This document shows, in pieces, positions 8,507-16,712 of a stretch of DNA of 64,000 nucleotides. Source of the stretch: Natronorubrum tibetense GA33. Its GTDB lineage: Archaea > Halobacteriota > Halobacteria > Halobacteriales > Natrialbaceae. The notes beneath the pieces were generated by a model. It made no database searches. It worked only from the letters and a program-made list of their open reading frames with translations, and was not told the origin of the DNA. The stretch covers positions 62,001-126,000 of the forward strand of contig NZ_KB913018.1 in assembly GCF_000383975.1 (NCBI RefSeq), in the 5' to 3' direction. The stretch's first letter is position 1. Each line of letters begins with the position of its first letter. The position numbers and the translations under genes were made by a program.

Positions 8507-9330
8507 TACTCCGGTTTGGCACCCACTTCTGCTCGTTCGACATCATATCGCTGGCCGTCTCGAAGACGAATCACTCTGTCCGCCGCCTCCAGCGTTTGTC
8601 GGTCGTGCGACGCTACCACGACTGCTCGATCTGTGGCTACTGTCTTGAGTTCGTCAAGCACTCGACTGCCAGCTTCCCTATCGAGCTCTCCGGTCGGTTC
8701 ATCAGCGATCACGAGCGGTGGTTCGGTAATGAGTGCCCGTGCGATAGCAACTCGTTGTTGTTCGCCACCGCTGAGCTGTCCCGGTTTATGTTCGAGACGG
8801 TCACCGAGACCAACGCGGTCGAGGACTGTCGCCGCCCGGTTCCGCCGTTCTCGCTTCGAGACGCCGATCTCGAGCAACGGAAGCGCAACGTTTGTCCGCG
8901 CTGAGAACGCCTCGAGGAGATGGAATCGCTGAAAGACGATCCCCACGTTGTGCAATCGATGCGATCGAAGAGCGCGGGGCGACAACGATGCGAGATCGGT
9001 CCCGTCGAAAATCACTGTACCCTGATTGGGCTCTTCAAGTCCCGCTAACAGATGCAACAGCGTCGACTTTCCACTACCACTGGGACCGGCGAGTCCAACA
9101 ATCTCACCTGGGCGGATGGAGATAGAGACCTCCTCGAGAGCCGTTACCGTCGGTCGATCATCGTCTGTTGACCGCCACGGAAGAATCTTTGAACTACTCG
9201 TGGGTGTGCCGCGCGTGTAGACTTTCGAAAGGGAATTGCCGGTGATGACCGGTTCAGGTAACGTGTCTGATCGAGATCGTCGGTCTGCCGAGGGGTTCGA
9301 TCGTTGGGTCGTGGGTTCGTCTGCGTTCAT
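8506..9330 (-). CDS. ABC transporter ATPase, MacB/LolD type
   Basis: A 274-residue nucleotide-binding subunit. Walker A is GPSGSGKST (about residue 100), the Q-loop lies in VGIVFQRFHLLEAFSARTNV, the signature is LSGGEQQRVAIARAL, Walker B is PPLVIADEPTGELD and the H-loop is VVVASHDRQTLEAADRV. The TGELD ending of Walker B is typical of the LolD/MacB branch. An unusual N-terminal extension of about 60 polar residues precedes the domain, and an insertion (TPTSSSKILPWRSTDDDRP) sits between the first strand and the A-loop region. It lies 98 bases after the surface-protein gene and overlaps the first permease by one base. Confidence 0.95.
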   Translation of the reverse strand: MNADEPTTQRSNPSADRRSRSDTLPEPVITGNSLSKVYTRGTPTSSSKILPWRSTDDDRPTVTALEEVSISIRPGEIVGLAGPSGSGKSTLLHLLAGLEEPNQGTVIFDGTDLASLSPRALRSHRLHNVGIVFQRFHLLEAFSARTNVALPLLEIGVSKRERRNRAATVLDRVGLGDRLEHKPGQLSGGEQQRVAIARALITEPPLVIADEPTGELDREAGSRVLDELKTVATDRAVVVASHDRQTLEAADRVIRLRDGQRYDVERAEVGAKPE

Positions 9331-9428
9331 GGGAGGGCTAGATTGAAGATGTTCTGTTACCCGCCATCGGATCCGACTGAATGTAGATTGCCGAAGACGT
9401 GGTTGGCGTGTTCACGTCGGTTGGGAGT

Positions 9429-11402
9429 TCAGTTTTGCGCGGGGAGGAACCGGATCGCGAACAGGGAAATCGCGATAGCGAGGAGTGCAGCTAGAGGCCC
9501 GAAGCCAGGGATCGGGAAGGCACTATCGTCGTCTTCGCCCGGTTCGATCACAGTGAGTGTGCCCGCATCGGCGTCGTTGATTGCGATTTCGTATTCGCCC
9601 GCTTCGTCGAACTGTTTGGTGAACTCAACGGTCGTCTCGTCGCCAGCGAAGATTTGGACGGTCTCCTCGTCAACGACCTCGCCGTCGACGAGTAACTCAG
9701 CTGTGAACGTGCCCGTTTCGTCGCCGGTGTTCGTGACAGTCGCCGAGGCGTCGACTGAATCACCGATTTCGATCTCAGTGTCGCTTAGCGTTGCATCCGT
9801 TACGTCGAACGTTGCTTCAGTCTCGTCTTCTTTGTCTCCAACAGTGACCGTGCCGGCAACGGCGTCGTTGATTGCGATTTCATACTCGCCAGCTTCGTTG
9901 AACGAGTGCGTGAACGTGATCGTGTCTTTTTCGCCAGGTCCAACACGTACGATCTGGTCGTCGACGACCTCGCCATCGACGAGTAACTCAGCGATGAACG
10001 GTCCAGTACCTTCACCGACGTTCTGGAGTTTCGCAGAGACTTCAAATGAGTCGCCGGGTGCGATCTTCGCGTCACTCAGCGTTGCATCGCTCACTCGGTA
10101 ATCTGGTTCCTCTGGTGGACCAGGGCTAGGTATTCCGGGCCCGCCTGTATCATCGTCCTCGTCTGCAAGTTCCATCACATCGGTCGATGTCTCGAACTCG
10201 CCGTCGGAATCGGCTGCGACGTGGATCCAGCGATAATCGTCATGTTCGCTCCAGTTGCCGTACGTTTCAACTGTCAGGTTTGCCTTTGGCTCATCAGTCT
10301 GGATCGCCGTCATAGAACCAGTGAGGTATGTATCGCCTGCCTTCGTCTCGACGTCGTCAGTCAACGTCACATCTCCACCTATGTCCAGCATCGCGTGCAA
10401 CTCATCACGGAGTTGCTCGAGTTCTGTCTCACCCGTAGTTCGTTGGTGGTCCGTTTCGTTTTGGAATGAAAAGACTCCGTTCAATCCAACGACATCACGT
10501 TCGATGACGATATCATCCATGGAGAACTCCGAACTCGGCTCAGTGGTCGCGTTAATAACCGTATCCGTATTCGTGAACTCGTCTTCGTCGTAGAGGACGA
10601 CTCCGTGTGCGATATCGTCGCCTTCGAGTCCAGTTTCCGCCTCGAACGTTGCATTCTCGCCGGGTTCGATCTCAGACGGTGCATCAACGGTAGAGGAATC
10701 ACTGTGAACGAGGAATCCTTCAACACCGACGATCGTCGAATCACCCTGTGGATCCAACTCGTTGTTATTGAGTAACGAACTGTCTGTATCCCCAGTCGAA
10801 ACGATTGCGACGTACTGGCCAGCCTCATCCGTTTCATACTCAATCGAGGACAGTTCACCATTCTTGTCAAAGCTTGTATCAGCGACCTCCTCGAAGCTCA
10901 TATTCTCGTTGAGCGCCTCGAGTTCTTCCTCACTAAGTGAAGATGGAATCTCGAAGTTGGCGAGGTCTGCGGATGGTTCCGCCTGTCCAACTATTACTGT
11001 CGCTGGCTCTTTACTCAAGTTCTCTGTTGATACACCATCCTTGTCCTCAAAGTCCAGCCGGATGTTTTCCGACGTATTGAACATGCCAAGAATCTGACGA
11101 TCAGCGGGGTGAGGCCCGCTGTTATCTGGTGGACTAATTTGGAACCCTTGGTTGCGAACGGTGTATTCTGCTGCATCCAGGTCTGTCCGGAGCGGAAGAA
11201 CGGAGCGATCCCAGATAGAGACGTTTTCATGACCTGATCCATGTACTTGGTCTTCTGGAAGTTCCGGGTCAGTTGGTGATGAAACTGAGAGTGCGGGAGA
11301 CCCCGTTTCCGCCGAAGATGATAACGCTGCACCTGCCACGCCGGCGAATGGCGCGAGGAGCAGCAGTATCGTCATCCCGACCACAACGATTTGTTTATAC
11401 AT
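9429..11402 (-). CDS. PGF-anchored surface protein with two CARDB domains, first gene of the ABC operon
   Basis: A 657-residue exported protein. It has a Sec-type signal peptide (KQIVVVGMTILLLLAPFAGVAGA), an unrecognised N-terminal region of about 400 residues, a Gly/Pro hinge (GGPGIPSPGPPEEPD), then two CARDB-like beta domains of about 85 residues each (both with ATVxNTGDE- or AKLQNVGEG-type strands and a shared AGEYEIAINDA ending). The C-terminus is PIPGFGPLAALLAIAISLF plus a short basic-free tail, matching the PGF-CTERM signal processed by archaeosortase for lipid anchoring. Several N-x-S/T sites suggest glycosylation. It is followed on the same strand by the ABC genes, so it may be the external partner of that transporter; this is inference from order and spacing. 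Confidence 0.85.
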   Translation of the reverse strand: MYKQIVVVGMTILLLLAPFAGVAGAALSSSAETGSPALSVSSPTDPELPEDQVHGSGHENVSIWDRSVLPLRTDLDAAEYTVRNQGFQISPPDNSGPHPADRQILGMFNTSENIRLDFEDKDGVSTENLSKEPATVIVGQAEPSADLANFEIPSSLSEEELEALNENMSFEEVADTSFDKNGELSSIEYETDEAGQYVAIVSTGDTDSSLLNNNELDPQGDSTIVGVEGFLVHSDSSTVDAPSEIEPGENATFEAETGLEGDDIAHGVVLYDEDEFTNTDTVINATTEPSSEFSMDDIVIERDVVGLNGVFSFQNETDHQRTTGETELEQLRDELHAMLDIGGDVTLTDDVETKAGDTYLTGSMTAIQTDEPKANLTVETYGNWSEHDDYRWIHVAADSDGEFETSTDVMELADEDDDTGGPGIPSPGPPEEPDYRVSDATLSDAKIAPGDSFEVSAKLQNVGEGTGPFIAELLVDGEVVDDQIVRVGPGEKDTITFTHSFNEAGEYEIAINDAVAGTVTVGDKEDETEATFDVTDATLSDTEIEIGDSVDASATVTNTGDETGTFTAELLVDGEVVDEETVQIFAGDETTVEFTKQFDEAGEYEIAINDADAGTLTVIEPGEDDDSAFPIPGFGPLAALLAIAISLFAIRFLPAQN

Positions 11403-11648
11403 AGCTGATGATATTCACAGAACCAGTTATCTCTTGCTCTTCACTATAGCTCTCAAAAGATAGAAATAAATTGAACGAAAACGAGTTTCAGGTCCATACT
11501 TTATGGACATGATCGACATAATACTGACAGTAATTCGGACGAGTGCTATAGATGTCAACAACCCCGACCACAAGGGGCCAGGGTATCCGATTTGGCCACT
11601 GATGAATCATAATACAAGAATATATGGCTCAGTAACAGAGATACAATC

Positions 11649-12710
11649 ATGATGAAAAACCCTATATCTTCTCGATCAGGTATTTCCGCTCTCGTCATTG
11701 TTGTGGGGATATTGCTCCTCCTTTCGAGTGCGATCGTCGTCGCTGCCGACACAGCGGATGGTGAGCTGTCGGTGGCTGGATCAGTCGAGACACCGACGGA
11801 AACGGTCACCACCGACGAACTCGACTCCGAGTTTGAGGTTGATGCGTTCGCGACTCTCAGTGCCGGTGATTCTCTCGACGCAGATATCGCGCTGTCTGAT
11901 GACAGCGCCTTTGATGTCTATCTCTACGATAATGATGGGCAAAACGTCGATCGTGTCGGCGGGACGGGCTCTGACTCTGTGACGTTCGACACGGATTCGC
12001 TCAAGTCGGGAACCTACGTACTCGCGTTGTACGTCGACGGGAATTACATCGACATTCACCCTGTCATCATTACTGGCTACGATGTCACGGTCGATGCCCC
12101 TAGCGAGGTGTCATCGGATGACGAATCGATGCTTGTGTCGGCCGATGTCACTCCGACAGCGCTCGATATCGATCCCGCTAGCGTCGAAATTGCTGTCTGG
12201 GACGACGACACCGTTCTCCGTAAGACAGCTGAAGATCGCGGTGACGGTCAGTACGAGGCTACGTTCCCGATGAGTGACCTTGAGGAAGGTTCGTATTCTG
12301 TCTCAGCCGTTGCCCAAGGAACGGACACAGTCAATGGTGAACGAGAAGCGCTCGGGATCAGTGACAGTGATGCCCTTACTGTCTCAGACTCACAAGACGA
12401 TAGCAGTGATTTCGATGACGGAACAGACGACGAATTGAACGAGTCAGATGATGAACCCGACGAGTCGACCGACGAAACCGATGAATCAGATGATGAAGTG
12501 GCTGACGAGTCAGAACCAGGCGAATCCAATGATACCGACGATGCTAACGACTCGAGCGACGACACTAACGGGGTCCAGCAACCGAACCTCGAGGATGATG
12601 ACGATACTGAGACGGACACCGATGACTCAGATGCCGTACCACTCGCCGTCGTGCCGGTAGTTGCGGTGGCCGCCGTGCTCGTTGGAGTGGTCGTTCGGGT
12701 GCGATACTAG
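11649..12710 (+). CDS. Surface protein with acidic stalk and C-terminal membrane anchor
   Basis: A 353-residue exported protein divergently transcribed from the surface-protein/ABC operon, with about 250 bases of shared upstream DNA. Residues 10-36 form the signal peptide (ALVIVVGILLLLSSAIVVAA). Two beta-rich domains follow (about 40-150 and 150-250). A stalk of almost only Asp, Glu, Ser, Thr and Asn (about 255-325) leads to a C-terminal membrane segment (PLAVVPVVAVAAVLVGVVV) and a short basic tail RVRY. The PGF motif is absent, so it is probably held by the membrane helix itself. No enzymatic motif was seen. Confidence 0.8.
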   Translation: MMKNPISSRSGISALVIVVGILLLLSSAIVVAADTADGELSVAGSVETPTETVTTDELDSEFEVDAFATLSAGDSLDADIALSDDSAFDVYLYDNDGQNVDRVGGTGSDSVTFDTDSLKSGTYVLALYVDGNYIDIHPVIITGYDVTVDAPSEVSSDDESMLVSADVTPTALDIDPASVEIAVWDDDTVLRKTAEDRGDGQYEATFPMSDLEEGSYSVSAVAQGTDTVNGEREALGISDSDALTVSDSQDDSSDFDDGTDDELNESDDEPDESTDETDESDDEVADESEPGESNDTDDANDSSDDTNGVQQPNLEDDDDTETDTDDSDAVPLAVVPVVAVAAVLVGVVVRVRY

Positions 12711-12870
12711 AGACCGCTGATTTTCCCCTCATGACGACTTGTCACGACTTCTCCTGTTCGAAGGACAGTATTTCTGACTCTGTTGAAATCCTTGTCTGGT
12801 GACTGGTTTTAGGAGTCGTGCTGAATACAGGGTGAGAATGTGGCAGATATTACACGTTGAACAGGCGCAA

Positions 12871-12903
12871 TACCACGGCCTTCAGGCGGAGGGGGATGTC
12901 AAT
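12871..12903 (+). repeat. Degenerate TnpB-element right-end hairpin
   Basis: CCACGGCCTTCAGGCGGAGG followed by GGGATGTCAAT resembles the right-end signature (hairpin then GGATGTCAA) seen many times in this window. The stem is imperfect, and nothing else of the element is recognisable in the 260 bases between the flanking genes. It lies about 70 bases upstream of the lipoprotein gene. Confidence 0.45.
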
Positions 12904-12973
12904 CCGAACACGTAGGGTGCTGTGAAGTCATTGCACCAGAAAGTACTTGCACAAAACCAAACAAATAATTGAT

Positions 12974-13741
12974 ATGAAACGCCGAAATCTCCTCACAGCA
13001 GTCCCTATGGCGACAGCAGCACTTGCTGGCTGTCTAAGTACTAATAACGAGGACAATACCGGTGAAGTTACATACGAACAGTGTACAAACCGCGTCGTAT
13101 CTCCCGACGACTTACCCGAACTCGCCAAGGATGAAGCAAATACCGCCATTGAGACAGGGAAGTATGAATCTGAAAGCGGCTTACTCCTCCCCGACGTCAT
13201 CGACGTTGGCAACGCCTTTCTCAGTGTGAACGATGATGATGACACTGTTTACTATGAGATGGTCGTCACCGAACAAGAGAATATAAAACGCTTAGAACTC
13301 GAAAAAAGCGCCCCGTCAGCGAACCCCGTCAGCATGGTAATGGGTATGGAAAATCCAGATTATAACGAGAGGATAGAGGCTTACGTATACATAGAGAACG
13401 AAGGCGAGGCGCTCGTTGACGAACCGGTCACACTTGACCCTGATGAACGTGTGCGATTGAACGGCAACAGGGAGTACCGGTACGGGAAGTACCGAGCAAA
13501 AATCACCGCTGAGATCGACGGAAGTGAAGTTTCTGACGAGATTGAGTGGACCGTGAGCAACCACATAATGCAACCTGAACTGTACATCAGTGATGCTCCA
13601 GAATTAATTACTATCTATTCGACCGAAGAGTACAGACATTCGGAAGGATTTGGATCGGCATGTCGCCGGAGTGACACAGGTGAACTCGTAGCGGGACAAA
13701 ACAGATCCGGAGAAATTGTAGACGGTCCGTCGGAGTCATAA
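12974..13741 (+). CDS. Tat-type lipoprotein of unknown function
   Basis: A 255-residue secreted lipoprotein. The N-terminus MKRRNLLTAVPMATAALAGC has an RR pair and a lipobox (ALAGC) for lipid attachment, typical of haloarchaeal Tat lipoproteins. The ATG at 12974 is chosen because it starts directly before the RR motif; the frame is open nine codons further upstream. The mature part is acidic, with a beta-sandwich-like second half (YVYIENEGEALVDEPVTLDPD, YRYGKYRAKITAEIDGSEVS) that may be an Ig-like domain. A short Cys pair (ECYS is absent; EQCTN and SACRR are present) is the only notable residue feature. The family was not recognised. Confidence 0.78.
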   Translation: MKRRNLLTAVPMATAALAGCLSTNNEDNTGEVTYEQCTNRVVSPDDLPELAKDEANTAIETGKYESESGLLLPDVIDVGNAFLSVNDDDDTVYYEMVVTEQENIKRLELEKSAPSANPVSMVMGMENPDYNERIEAYVYIENEGEALVDEPVTLDPDERVRLNGNREYRYGKYRAKITAEIDGSEVSDEIEWTVSNHIMQPELYISDAPELITIYSTEEYRHSEGFGSACRRSDTGELVAGQNRSGEIVDGPSES

Positions 13742-13872
13742 TTCGCTCGAGCTGTACAAGAGCAGGCAAAATTCGCACCTTTAAATTGTTGTGTGGATTA
13801 TTAATATAGTATAAAAGACACACTCTGGCGTCTGATTTCTATAACTATTAACCGATTATACAAAGCAAGGAG

Positions 13873-14371
13873 AATACCTGCGGCTTTAGCCGCAGGATGA
13901 ATCCGACAACACGGATACAATCCACGCTTCGATGGCCAGTTCGAGATTTCTAATCCGTATTTTCAAGTGGCAGGCCATCCTCCGTAGAAGTAGGAATCAG
14001 GCTAGAACAGAGTGATTCTGCTTAGTCCTACGATGGCGGCCTGCCCGCCCCAAGCAATCAAACAGTAATCGGAACCAGTCGATGACCGGCGAACCCTCAC
14101 AGGGTTCGACCGGAGTTGACTGCTGTAAGCACGAAGAAAGTAACTCCGAGTCCGTCGAAATCTACCGGACCCCCCGAGGCAAAAACAACTCTGGGAGTCC
14201 GAATATGATGGAGGATAGGAGTACCGGGGACTTGGCACTCCCAGCAGTCCCACCCGCTACAGTCCGTGAGCATCCCCACGGATTCTCACCGTTCGGATGC
14301 TCGGTAGGACTGCAAACCTGAAATCTCCAACGCTCAGGATTCCTCCGCGTTTACGCGGAGGAGGATGTCAA
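13873..14371 (+). mobile_element. TnpB-element debris bounded by two right-end hairpins
   Basis: A geneless stretch of about 750 bases between the lipoprotein and a membrane-protein gene is mostly element debris. At its left is a perfect hairpin CCTGCGGC-TTTA-GCCGCAGG (13877-13896) followed by ATGAATCCGACA. At its right is a 9-bp hairpin TCCTCCGCG-TTTA-CGCGGAGGA (14341-14362) followed by GGATGTCAA. Both face the plus direction, so this looks like two nested or tandem elements that lost their tnpB frames. The interior contains further short complementary tracts but no credible gene. It may still specify orphan guide-RNA scaffolds. Confidence 0.55.
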
Positions 14372-14489
14372 TCAATGTGGCTCGATTGAAACAGACGAGA
14401 TCGGTTTGTTGCAGCTATTCTCTCTGTTCAGCAAATCGTTTGTTCCAGATTCTGTGGATTTAAACAGAGCCCTTGTTTGACTCGCCCAG

Positions 14490-15002
14490 TTAGTCGATTG
14501 CCGACGTCTCGGTAGGACTATCACGACGACGACTGACTATCCAGACGAGGAGTGCACCACAGCTAGCGACGAGCGCTGGCCAACGGTCGCTACTTAGGTA
14601 CAAATCCCCTGCTGGCGGCCGATACTGGAGAAACGGCCAGAAAACAGTGTAGGCCTCACCGGTGGGTGTCAATAACAGGATATCGAGAATGTGGTGTGAA
14701 AGGACGCCGACTGCGAACAAAGCAAATGCTTGCTTGCGGTGGGCTGGTCCCAACAAGAGCGCACCGAGACCGATCAGGAGTACGGAGCCGACGAAGGTGT
14801 GCAGCGAACTCCACGAAAACGCCACACCAAGTGTTTCTGCGACACGCTCGTCCGGAGCGATAAGCTGAATTTTTACGAGATCGGGGGTGAGCGCACCGAT
14901 CATGACAAGCGTGACGTGTGCCGAACGGAGCGACTCATATCTGATTGAAAGCAGTGTTCCGAGGATGTAGCCGACGAGGACATGCGTTAGGACGTCAGCC
15001 AT
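14490..15002 (-). CDS. Membrane-bound metal-dependent hydrolase family protein (YdjM/DUF457-like)
   Basis: About 170 residues with four to five membrane segments (for example MADVLTHVLVGYILGTLLS, SLHTFVGSVLLIGLGALLLG, QAFALFAVGVLSHHILDILL). Conserved His and Asp residues at the membrane edge (ADVLTH, GALTPDLVK, SSLHTF, LSHHILDILL) fit the YdjM/DUF457 group, named as metal-dependent hydrolases although the activity is poorly defined. ATG at 15002 is preferred because it overlaps the preceding gene's stop by eight bases and starts the conserved ADVLTH block. The alternative start 18 bases upstream would add only MTEVNV. Confidence 0.8.
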   Translation of the reverse strand: MADVLTHVLVGYILGTLLSIRYESLRSAHVTLVMIGALTPDLVKIQLIAPDERVAETLGVAFSWSSLHTFVGSVLLIGLGALLLGPAHRKQAFALFAVGVLSHHILDILLLTPTGEAYTVFWPFLQYRPPAGDLYLSSDRWPALVASCGALLVWIVSRRRDSPTETSAID

Positions 15003-15702
15003 GACGTTCACCTCCGTCAACAGTCGATTTTTCAGGATGCTTGTGGCGGTCTACGGCGGGTCGATCGTCGGTTATGGTGGACTGGCCGTCGTTGTCTTGC
15101 GATTCAGCCACAGCGTCCTGAGTCTGGTTAGGTCGACGCTCAGATTGTGATCGATTGGAGTTCTTCGTCTCTGAATCGTCCCTCCCGCCAAGCCGGCTGC
15201 CGAGTGGCTGCGCTCGCGGCCTGAATGCGAGTGCACTCCGATCGAACCGCCAGTGGTTGATGAATCGCCAGACGACCCAGAGCCCACCCAGTGCTGAGAC
15301 CAGATACATATACTGCGCCTCGGATCCCTCCCGAGTAATCGCCCGCTCGACGACGAGAGCCGAGTCGTCCTCAAGGGTACCAAACGTGTTCACTCGATCG
15401 CCTATCTCGAGTGGAGCGTCGATGTTCCCGGTCGCTGTGTTTACATCGACGAGAACAAACTGCCCGTAGCCGCTGGCGCGTGTCGCAATTACAACTGGGT
15501 CGGTATCAACGACGAATCCGCCGAGGATGACTTGCTCACCCACATATTCCTCGGGTGTCGGCGTCACATCGCTTTCGTCTGGATATGCACCCTCCAGTGG
15601 ATCACCAGTTGTTGTGCCCGCTAGGACTAGACTGCCGGTCAAGAGTGCAACAAGGATGATCCCGGCGAGAATGCGGCCAAATTGGCTATACGGCTCCGTC
15701 AT
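14995..15702 (-). CDS. Membrane protein with external OB-like domain
   Basis: A 235-residue protein with a membrane segment at residues 10-28 (ILAGIILVALLTGSLVLAG), an external domain of about 110 residues, a second segment near 135-152 (MYLVSALGGLWVVWRFI) and a long polar, charged cytoplasmic tail. The external part (GEQVILGGFVVDTDPVVIAT, GQFVLVDVN, GDRVNTFGTLEDDSALVVER) has the strand pattern of an OB-fold. It overlaps the hydrolase-like gene that follows, so the two form an operon and may act together. Haloarchaea commonly carry this pair, but no function is established to my knowledge. Confidence 0.75.
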   Translation of the reverse strand: MTEPYSQFGRILAGIILVALLTGSLVLAGTTTGDPLEGAYPDESDVTPTPEEYVGEQVILGGFVVDTDPVVIATRASGYGQFVLVDVNTATGNIDAPLEIGDRVNTFGTLEDDSALVVERAITREGSEAQYMYLVSALGGLWVVWRFINHWRFDRSALAFRPRAQPLGSRLGGRDDSETKNSNRSQSERRPNQTQDAVAESQDNDGQSTITDDRPAVDRHKHPEKSTVDGGERHG

Positions 15703-15890
15703 CGGTGTTCCTCAATTTGAGGGTGTAGCGACGGCAAATGTCTTCTGATCCGATCGCTACTGGTATCAGGAACATCTTCGTCACAGCTGATTTTGATATG
15801 CATTAGACAACTTGAAAACCGAACGAGGATATTCAGGCGACCGCTGCGGATATCCAACACGCTTATCCAATGGTAATCGAATGCTCTCGA

Positions 15891-15957
15891 TGGCGGGTGA
15901 GTGGACGACTGTCGTCTCGGCAGTTTCCACCGACTGAGACATCGCACCCACCCGCCA
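15891..15957 (+). ncRNA. Candidate structured RNA, copy 2
   Basis: The outer stem is TGGCGGGTG (15891-15899) with CACCCGCCA (15949-15957). The middle stem is GTGGA (15901-15905) with TCCAC (15926-15930). The apical stem is CTGTCG (15909-15914) with CGGCAG (15918-15923), loop TCT, including one T-G wobble, and extendable by A-T and G-T pairs. The 3' strand contains CGACTGAGACATCG, which matches the GACAT block of copy 1. Relative to copy 1, several pairs differ on both sides while pairing is kept. The element lies in a 500-base geneless stretch between a membrane-protein gene and the UPF0175 gene, about 110 bases before a TnpB-element core remnant. Whether it is transcribed is unknown. Confidence 0.5.
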
Positions 15958-16068
15958 CTCTCGGTGATTGAGTTGTCGTCGCGCCAATCGACACTTGATC
16001 GCCTGCTCATTGCCCCCCAGATGAGCTCCACCGCTGGCCCATTGCCAGCGGTTTCAACTGAAGCCGTA

Positions 16069-16128
16069 GCGTGGAGTCCCCTTCCTCAAGGAACGATCGA
16101 AACGTGTGAGTAGTATGGGGTAGTTGAC
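16069..16128 (+). mobile_element. Remnant core of a TnpB-element 3' region (second copy)
   Basis: The sequence aligns without gaps over about 55 bases with the core at 1934-1988: both contain CCTCAAGGA, GAGTAG and GGGGTAGTT-N-AC in the same spacing. The outer CCCC/GGGG pairing is kept, while the inner stem is weaker here. No right-end hairpin or tnpB frame follows. It is a decayed piece of the same element type. Confidence 0.5.
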
Positions 16129-16200
16129 ACGGCGTCAGGAGTTCGATTTCACAGGTCGTTCCGAGGGCAATGAGTGTGGTGGCATCGACGTGAATTGATA

Positions 16201-16503
16201 TTATAACTCGCGTGCGCTGTCAACGTCAGCTGCGAGATCGGCGGGTGGCAGTTGGCTCGTTAGATTCCGTTCGCGGGCGATTTCAAGCCACTCTGCGATG
16301 CTTATCCCGGCGATTCGGGCGGCCTGATTTGTCGATATCTCTCCAGTCTGATACTGCTCGACTGCGAACCGAATCCGGAGATCCGCAAGGCGTTCACGCA
16401 GCGCTTTCCGGATTACCTTGCTCTTGTCCTCGTCAAGTAGCATTGCGACTTCGTTGAGGTTATCTTCGTCCTCGTCGGGAATGCAGGCGCTGATCGATGG
16501 CAT
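16201..16503 (-). CDS. UPF0175-family antitoxin, without a partner toxin
   Basis: A 100-residue protein. Residues 1-45 look like a ribbon-helix-helix segment (EVAMLLDEDKSKVIRKALRE), and residues 50-85 hold the UPF0175 helix-turn-helix (YQTGEISTNQAARIAGISIA, EWLEIARERNL). UPF0175 proteins are usually VapB-type antitoxins placed just before a PIN-domain toxin gene. Here the stop is followed by about 500 bases containing only element debris and an RNA-like element, so the toxin has been lost or the protein acts alone as a regulator. Confidence 0.8.
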   Translation of the reverse strand: MPSISACIPDEDEDNLNEVAMLLDEDKSKVIRKALRERLADLRIRFAVEQYQTGEISTNQAARIAGISIAEWLEIARERNLTSQLPPADLAADVDSAREL

Positions 16504-16712
16504 TGTATATCAAGTCGGACACTGAACTGCAAAAATTCACCGCCGAGATTCGTCGGCAGTGGACGCCGTAGCACCGCTGTGTAGGTGGATCTGCTGGCGA
16601 CGCCCTATTTGGCTACACCGAAGACACAGACGATTCCCGCAAGTTGGACGAAAGAGAATGCTCCCCCGTCATAGTCCCGACCAATTATACTTGTCACTGG
16701 TATCTATGGTAT

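Noticed and set aside
13873-14371. tRNA or other classical RNA gene in the folded debris
   Set aside because: No cloverleaf with T-loop and acceptor stem could be formed; the hairpins match TnpB-element ends.
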